This document shows positions 59,068 to 64,000 of a stretch of 64,000 nt of DNA, in pieces. Source of the DNA: UBA1431 sp002329665. Lineage in GTDB: Bacteria > Bacillota > Clostridia > Christensenellales > UBA1431. The DNA is taken from assembly GCA_040772545.1 (NCBI GenBank), contig JAXGXY010000007.1, positions 1-64,000 on the forward strand, in the 5' to 3' direction. Under the pieces are notes generated by a model. It did no database searches, was not told the origin of the DNA, and was given only the letters and a program-made list of their open reading frames with translations. A program made the position numbers and the translations under genes. How positions within the stretch are numbered: position 1 is the stretch's first letter; each line of letters starts with the position of its first letter.

Positions 59068-61097
59068 GTACTAACCACCCCATCCGATGTAATCTCCACG
59101 CCAGGCTCTAGTTCGTTGAAGGAAAGAACCGTGAGGTCCGGCGCCATCTGTTCCGTCACGCGCTTGAAATGCCGCCGCACCATCGGCGACGTCAGCACGA
59201 CGGGCACGCGCCCGAGGTCGGCCATGCGTCCTATGGCACGCTTCAGGCTAGTGAAAATCTTTTTAAGGACGTCCGGCTCGAGTGCGACGAACGAGCCGTG
59301 GTCGCTCTGGCGCACATGGTCGAGGATCGTCTGTTCGAGTTCGGCGTCCAGCGATACGACCCTGATCTTCTTGTCGGCCGCGAACTGCCTGGTGATCGAG
59401 CGCTTGAGGTTCTGGCGCACGTATTCGGTGAGCATCTCGGGGTCGTGCGTGAGCCGTCCGTAGTCGCCGAGCGTTTCGAGTATCGTGACCATGTCGCGGA
59501 TGCTGATGCCTTCCTTGAGGAGGTTTGCGAGCACCTTCTGTATCTCGCCCAGCGTGAACATCTTGGGCGTCACTTCGTCCACCAGCGCCGCCTGCGTGCC
59601 CCTGAGGTTGTCGAGGAGCGCCTGCACCTGCTGCCGCCCGATCAGTTCGTGGCCGTAGCGTTTGATGATCTCCGTCAGGTGCGTTGCGATGACCGATGGC
59701 GGGTCGATCGTATTGTAGCCCAATGCCTCGGCATGCTCGCGTTCGGACTCGCCGATCCATACCGCGGGCAGGCCGAAGGCGGGTTCCACCGTTTCGATGC
59801 CCGTGAGCTCGCCCGTCGCGTTCCCGGCGTTGAGGGCCATCACGTGGTCCGCGATCACTTCCCCGCCGGACACCTCCACGCCCTTGATCTTGATGACGTA
59901 CCTGTTGGTGCCCAGCTGGATGTTGTCCCTAAGGCGTATCACCGGGACGATGATGCCCAGTTCCATCGCGCACTGCCGCCGTATCATCACGACGCGGTCC
60001 AATAGGTCGCCTCCCTGGCTGGCGTCCACCAGCGGAAGGATGCCGTAGCCGAACTCGAGCTCGATCGGGTCGACGTGCAGCAGCGACATGACGTTCTCGG
60101 GCTTTCGCTTCTCCTCGGCGAGGGCCTGCGTGACGTCCTCCTCCTCGGTCCGGACCGCGCGGGCGGCCGCCCGGTGCTGCATGTACCCCAGCGTGCCGAA
60201 CAGCGTGGCGAGCAGCAGTATCGTGAGCGTCGGCAGCCCGGGGATCAGGCTGAAGAGCGCGAGCATCCCGCCGAGTATCATCAGCACCATCGGATGCGTG
60301 AACACCTGCGTCGTGATGTCCCTGCCCATCGTGCTCTCGGTCTCTGCGCGCGTCACGATGATGCCCGTGGAAGTCGAGATCAAGAGCGCGGGGATCTGGG
60401 CCACCAGCCCGTCGCCCACGGTCGCGCGCGTGTACACCTCGATGACCTGGGAAAAGTCCATGTTGCCCTGCGTCGAGCCGATGATGATCCCGCCCACGAT
60501 GTTGACCGCGATGATGATGATGGAGACGATCGCGTCGCCCTTGACGAACTTGCTCGCGCCGTCCATCGCCCCGTAGAAGTCCGCCTCCTTCTGGATGCCG
60601 GTCCGCCGCTGCCTGGCCTGGTTTTCGTCGATGATCCCGGCGTTGAGGTCGGCGTCGATCGCCATCTGTTTGCCCGGCATCGCGTCCAGCGTGAACCGCG
60701 CCCCGACCTCGGCCACACGCTCGGAACCCTTGGTGATGACGATGAACTGGATCACGATGATGATGAGGAACAGCACCAGCCCGACCACGAGGTTGTCGCC
60801 GATCACGAAGCTGCCGAAGGTATGGATCACGTTGCCCGCGTCCCCGTTGTTGCCCAGGATCAGCCGTGTCGACGATATGTTCAGCGCGAGCCTGAACAGC
60901 GTGACGATCAGCAGCACGGACGGGAACGTCGAAAACTGCATCGCGCTCTTGGCGTAGAGCGTCACCAGCATGATGAGGACCGAGAGCGAGATGTTTATTA
61001 CCAGCAGCACGTCCAGCAGAAAAGGCGCGAGGGGCAGCACGATCAGCAGGATGATGACCAGTATCGCTATGGCTATTGAAACGTCCGAGAGCTTCAT
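59064..61097 (-). CDS. flhA: Flagellar export apparatus protein FlhA
   Basis: 677 aa. Eight hydrophobic segments in the first about 330 residues, the FHIPEP-type motif region (GARFTLDAMPGKQMAIDADL, KFVKGDAIVSIII), and a large cytosolic C-terminal domain. It is the main export gate component. ATG 61097 follows ggagg; the gap to flhB is 1 bp. Confidence 0.95.
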   Translation of the reverse strand: MKLSDVSIAIAILVIILLIVLPLAPFLLDVLLVINISLSVLIMLVTLYAKSAMQFSTFPSVLLIVTLFRLALNISSTRLILGNNGDAGNVIHTFGSFVIGDNLVVGLVLFLIIIVIQFIVITKGSERVAEVGARFTLDAMPGKQMAIDADLNAGIIDENQARQRRTGIQKEADFYGAMDGASKFVKGDAIVSIIIIAVNIVGGIIIGSTQGNMDFSQVIEVYTRATVGDGLVAQIPALLISTSTGIIVTRAETESTMGRDITTQVFTHPMVLMILGGMLALFSLIPGLPTLTILLLATLFGTLGYMQHRAAARAVRTEEEDVTQALAEEKRKPENVMSLLHVDPIELEFGYGILPLVDASQGGDLLDRVVMIRRQCAMELGIIVPVIRLRDNIQLGTNRYVIKIKGVEVSGGEVIADHVMALNAGNATGELTGIETVEPAFGLPAVWIGESEREHAEALGYNTIDPPSVIATHLTEIIKRYGHELIGRQQVQALLDNLRGTQAALVDEVTPKMFTLGEIQKVLANLLKEGISIRDMVTILETLGDYGRLTHDPEMLTEYVRQNLKRSITRQFAADKKIRVVSLDAELEQTILDHVRQSDHGSFVALEPDVLKKIFTSLKRAIGRMADLGRVPVVLTSPMVRRHFKRVTEQMAPDLTVLSFNELEPGVEITSDGVVST

Positions 61098-61098
61098 C

Positions 61099-62178
61099 TT
61101 ATCCTCCAACCGCCGCCGTACCCCTGAGCCGGTACAGATACGCAAGTATCTCGGCCACGGCCTGGTACATCTGCGGCGGGATCGCTTCCCCGATTTCGCA
61201 CGCCGCGTACAGCGCGCGCGCCACCGGCTTGTTCTCCACGGTCACGATGTTGTATTCGGCCGCCTGTTCCCGTATCCGCAGCGCGACGAGGTCCTTCCCC
61301 TTCGCGACCACCGTCGGCGCCTCGTCCCTGCCCTCTTCGTAGCGGAGCGCCACGGCGTAATGGGTCGGGTTCGTGATGACCACGTCGGCCTCCCTGAGCA
61401 TCTGCATCATGCGCGCGAGCCCGATCTGGCGCTGCTTCTGCCTGATCCTCCCCTTGACCTGCGGGTCGCCCTCCACGCGCTTGTACTCGTCCTTGACCTC
61501 CTGCTTGGTCATGCGCAGGTCCTTTTCGTACTTCCACCACTGGTACACGTAGTCAAAGCCCGCTATGATCGCCAGCGCGATGCCCAGCTTGAACGCCAGC
61601 CCCATGATCGCCGAGATGATCTGCCCGGCCATCTCCACGACGTTGCCGGCCATCATGTTGCTGAAGACGCCGAGGTTCTGCTCGATCTCCGAGTACGCGA
61701 TGAGCCCCAATACGACCATCTTGAGGATCGACTTGCCCAGTTGCATGAGCGAGCGCGTGGAGAAGATGCGCTTGAACCCCTGCAGCGGGCTGATCCTGTT
61801 GAGCTTGGGCTTGGCGGCCTTCGACGAGAACAGAAGCCCCGTTTGCAGGAAGTTGACCAGCAGGGCGGCGAGCACGGCCGCGATCAGCACCGGCGATAGC
61901 GTGATGATGAACGCCAGCACGGCGTCCTGCAGCATGACGCCCGCGTTGGCCTGCGTGAGGCTGCGATGCGCGACCCCGGGGGAGAAGAAGTGGAGGAGCA
62001 GGCCTTTCATCTGCTGGAGAATCCCCCCGCCGAAGACCTGCCAGACGCCGAACATTATGAGCAGCGCCAGCGCCGTGTTCACTTCGTTGCTCTTTCGTAC
62101 TTGGCCGCGCTCCCGAGCTTCCTTTCGTTTTCTCGGTGTCGCCTTCTCTGTTCTTTCCCCGGCCGTTTTCTGGCTCAT
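61099..62178 (-). CDS. flhB: Flagellar export apparatus protein FlhB
   Basis: 359 aa. A basic N-terminus, four membrane helices, and the autocleavage site NPTH (Asn270-Pro271-Thr272-His273) in ADVVITNPTHYAVAL. FlhB switches export from hook to filament proteins after contact with FliK. Its start overlaps the fliR stop. Confidence 0.96.
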   Translation of the reverse strand: MSQKTAGERTEKATPRKRKEARERGQVRKSNEVNTALALLIMFGVWQVFGGGILQQMKGLLLHFFSPGVAHRSLTQANAGVMLQDAVLAFIITLSPVLIAAVLAALLVNFLQTGLLFSSKAAKPKLNRISPLQGFKRIFSTRSLMQLGKSILKMVVLGLIAYSEIEQNLGVFSNMMAGNVVEMAGQIISAIMGLAFKLGIALAIIAGFDYVYQWWKYEKDLRMTKQEVKDEYKRVEGDPQVKGRIRQKQRQIGLARMMQMLREADVVITNPTHYAVALRYEEGRDEAPTVVAKGKDLVALRIREQAAEYNIVTVENKPVARALYAACEIGEAIPPQMYQAVAEILAYLYRLRGTAAVGG

Positions 62179-62972
62179 GCCGCACCTATCAGTCCGCTAA
62201 AAAGCTGTTCTATGGCCGAAAACATGTTCGAGAAGATCGTCCCGGCGAACCCCACGAAGACCGGCATCATCACGAGGAGCATCACGAGCCCGATGAGGAT
62301 CTTCACCGGTATGCCCACCACGAACACGTTCATCTGCGGCACCGTCCGCAACAACACGCCCATCGCCGCCTCGCCCAGGAGCGCCGCCGCGATAATGGGG
62401 ATGGCCACGTTCACGGCCAGCAGGAAGGAGAGCGCGAACACCTCCGCCGCCGCCAGCCCGATGTCCGGCGAGATCACGACCTGTCCCAACGGTATCTGCT
62501 CCACGGTGACGCTCAGGATGCGGATAAGCATGTGGTGCCCGTTGACCCCGAAAAACGCGAGGATGAGGATGAGGTTTAGAAGGTTCCCCACCATGGGCAC
62601 CTGCGCCTCGTTCTGCACGTCGGTCACGCCCGCCATCCCCAGCCCCATGTGCATGTCTATGATCTGGCCGGACGTGAACACCAGTCCGAAAAACGCGGTG
62701 GTCACGAACCCGATAATCAGGCCGAACGCCAGTTCCTTGATGCACATGAACCCGTAGACGATCGCGTTGTTGCCGTATTCGAGCGGCGCCGCCGGCGGGT
62801 AGGTCATGTACAGGATGTAGGTCAGCAGCAGGCAAAACCCTATCTTAACAAGCGCCGGTATGTTCCTGCGGCCGAATATCGGGGACGAGAAGATCAGCGC
62901 CGAAACGCGGAGCATCAGCAGCAGGAACACGTCCAGTTTCAGGGGAAGCAGGTTTTGCAGCGTCTCCAGCAT
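62175..62972 (-). CDS. fliR: Flagellar export protein FliR
   Basis: 265 aa. About six membrane helices, including ALIFSSPIFGRRNIPALVKIG at the N-terminus and LGMAGVTDVQNEAQVPMVGNL. It is part of the FliPQR export pore. FlhB follows with an ATGA overlap. Confidence 0.94.
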   Translation of the reverse strand: MLETLQNLLPLKLDVFLLLMLRVSALIFSSPIFGRRNIPALVKIGFCLLLTYILYMTYPPAAPLEYGNNAIVYGFMCIKELAFGLIIGFVTTAFFGLVFTSGQIIDMHMGLGMAGVTDVQNEAQVPMVGNLLNLILILAFFGVNGHHMLIRILSVTVEQIPLGQVVISPDIGLAAAEVFALSFLLAVNVAIPIIAAALLGEAAMGVLLRTVPQMNVFVVGIPVKILIGLVMLLVMMPVFVGFAGTIFSNMFSAIEQLFSGLIGAA

Positions 62973-62981
62973 GGGCCCCGG

Positions 62982-63251
62982 TCACCCGACCATCGTGCTC
63001 GCGTACCCGAACACCCTCGTCGCGAACTCGGTGAGGGCCGAGAGCATCCAGCCCCCGAATATCAGCAACGCGAGGAACACGCCCACGATCTTCGGGACGA
63101 AAGCCAGCGTTTGCTCGTTGATCTGCGTCGTGGCCTGGAAGATGGACACCACGACGCCTATCACCAGCGCGATGCCCAGCAGCGGCGCCGCAACGGACAG
63201 GATGGTCACGACGGCGTCCTGCGCGACCTGTATCACCTGGCCCTGTTCCAT
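62982..63251 (-). CDS. fliQ: Flagellar export protein FliQ
   Basis: 89 aa. Two membrane helices (AVVTILSVAAPLLGIALVIG and VFLALLIFGGWMLSALTEF) with the conserved FQATTQINEQTLAFVPKI between them. Full length. It forms the pore with FliP and FliR. Confidence 0.95.
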   Translation of the reverse strand: MEQGQVIQVAQDAVVTILSVAAPLLGIALVIGVVVSIFQATTQINEQTLAFVPKIVGVFLALLIFGGWMLSALTEFATRVFGYASTMVG

Positions 63252-63307
63252 ATTCCCGTTCCCCCTCCATGTCGTCTCCCGGTCATATAATCAGCCGTTT
63301 CCCGCCG

Positions 63308-64000
63308 CTATCCGAACCCGGTGACCAGCGTCTGCACCGTGAGCATCCAGCCGTCCACCAGCACGAACAGCAGGACCTTGAAGGGCAGGGAGATGATCGT
63401 GGGCGGCAGCATCATCATGCCCATCGACATCAGCGCGCTGGCCACGATCATGTCGATCACGATGAACGGGATGTAGAGCAGGAACCCGATCTGGAACGCG
63501 CGCTTGATCTCGCTGGTGACGAAGGCGGGCATGAGCACCTCCGTCGGGACGTCCTCGAGCTTCTCCGCCTCCACGGACGCCACGCCCTGGAAGAACTTCA
63601 GGTCCTCCTTGAACGTCTGGCGGAACATGAAGTCCCGTACGGGCTCGAGCGCCTTTTCCACCGCCTCCTCCTGCGAGATCTCGTTGGCGACGTAGGGCTG
63701 GTACGCCTGCTCGTCTATTTTGGCCAGCACCGGGCTCATCACGAAGAACGTGAGGATCAGCGCGATCCCGACCAGCACCTGGTTGGGCGGCATCTGCTGC
63801 AGCCCGAGCGCGTTCCTTACGAACGAGAGCACGATGATGATCCGCGTGAACGACGTGAACATGATGAGGATCGACGGCAGCAGGGTCAGCAGGGTTAAAA
63901 GCCCGAGTATGTCCAGCGTCTCCGACCTCGAGCCCAGCAGCCCGCCGAGCGGTTCTGCGGTCGTGCTCCTCGCGTCCGCCGACGAACAGCCGGCCAGCAG
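63308..64000 (-). CDS. fliP: Flagellar export protein FliP, 5' end beyond the window
   Basis: Partial: the last 230 residues are visible and the start lies past position 64000. It has SFTRIIIVLSFVRNALGLQQ, NQVLVGIALILTFFVMSPV and a C-terminal IVASALMSMGMMMLPPTIISL. The visible upstream part reads LLAGCSSADARSTTAEP, which suggests a cleavable signal peptide whose end resembles a lipobox; FliP often has a signal peptide. FliO would be expected just outside the window. Confidence 0.94.
   Translation of the reverse strand: MLAGCSSADARSTTAEPLGGLLGSRSETLDILGLLTLLTLLPSILIMFTSFTRIIIVLSFVRNALGLQQMPPNQVLVGIALILTFFVMSPVLAKIDEQAYQPYVANEISQEEAVEKALEPVRDFMFRQTFKEDLKFFQGVASVEAEKLEDVPTEVLMPAFVTSEIKRAFQIGFLLYIPFIVIDMIVASALMSMGMMMLPPTIISLPFKVLLFVLVDGWMLTVQTLVTGFG

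Overview
This window comes from a GC-rich, anaerobic, flagellated, monoderm-type bacterium, most likely a member of the Clostridia in the Bacillota. The evidence is a T-box leader on a branched-chain amino-acid operon, two c-di-GMP-I riboswitches, LPxTG-anchored surface proteins, Bacillota flagellar genes (fliY, flhO/flhP, yvyF, csrA-fliW), strong GGAGG ribosome binding sites, and an oxygen-defence pair of rubredoxin and flavodiiron protein. No rRNA, tRNA or CRISPR array was seen. The genus cannot be named from the sequence alone.

Layout. Positions 1-5000 are accessory. An orphan phage terminase large subunit and a SLOG-family gene lie between two oppositely oriented arrays of a structured repeat (1-400 and 2590-2930). 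A terminase-small-subunit-like HTH gene faces them, and a phage sigma-like (DUF1492-type) gene and two paralogous lipoproteins follow. Positions 5500-16060 hold metabolic and envelope genes: a DUF89 phosphatase, an Old Yellow Enzyme-type oxidoreductase, a GNAT acetyltransferase, an NlpC/P60 hydrolase, flavodiiron protein with rubredoxin, a ComEC-like metallo-beta-lactamase lipoprotein with DUF3006, an LPxTG beta-helix protein and two very small proteins.

Positions 16170-25003 are a T-box-controlled operon ilvB-ilvN-ilvC-ilvD-cimA-leuC-leuD, which points to isoleucine synthesis by the citramalate route. A decayed piece of a second ilvB lies between the T-box and ilvB. Thioredoxin follows. Positions 25689-29545 hold a short PilZ-like gene and a large repeat-built LPxTG adhesin transcribed through two tandem c-di-GMP-I riboswitches. 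Positions 29788-33788 hold a four-domain CoA-disulfide-reductase-like sulfur-transfer protein, a Crp/Fnr regulator and a HAD phosphatase.

From 33988 to the right edge is a flagellar island, almost all on the minus strand. Reading in the direction of transcription from the right edge, it runs fliP-fliQ-fliR-flhB-flhA-flhF-flhG-pilZ-sigD-(unknown), then flhO-flhP-yvyF-flgM-flgN-flgK-flgL-fliW-csrA behind a sigma-D promoter. Next comes flagellin fliC alone on the plus strand with its own sigma-D promoter and a CsrA-type hairpin. Last is fliF-fliG-fliH-fliI-fliJ-motE-like-fliK-flgD-flgE-flbD-motA-motB-fliL-fliM-fliY. Genes flgB, flgC, fliE, fliD, fliS and all chemotaxis genes are absent from the window.

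Two regulatory ideas tie the window together. First, c-di-GMP may switch between motility (PilZ protein in the flagellar operon) and adhesion (riboswitch-controlled adhesin). Second, flagellin is probably controlled by sigma-D/FlgM at transcription and by CsrA/FliW at translation. The least explained part is the structured repeat family and the terminase cassette it flanks.
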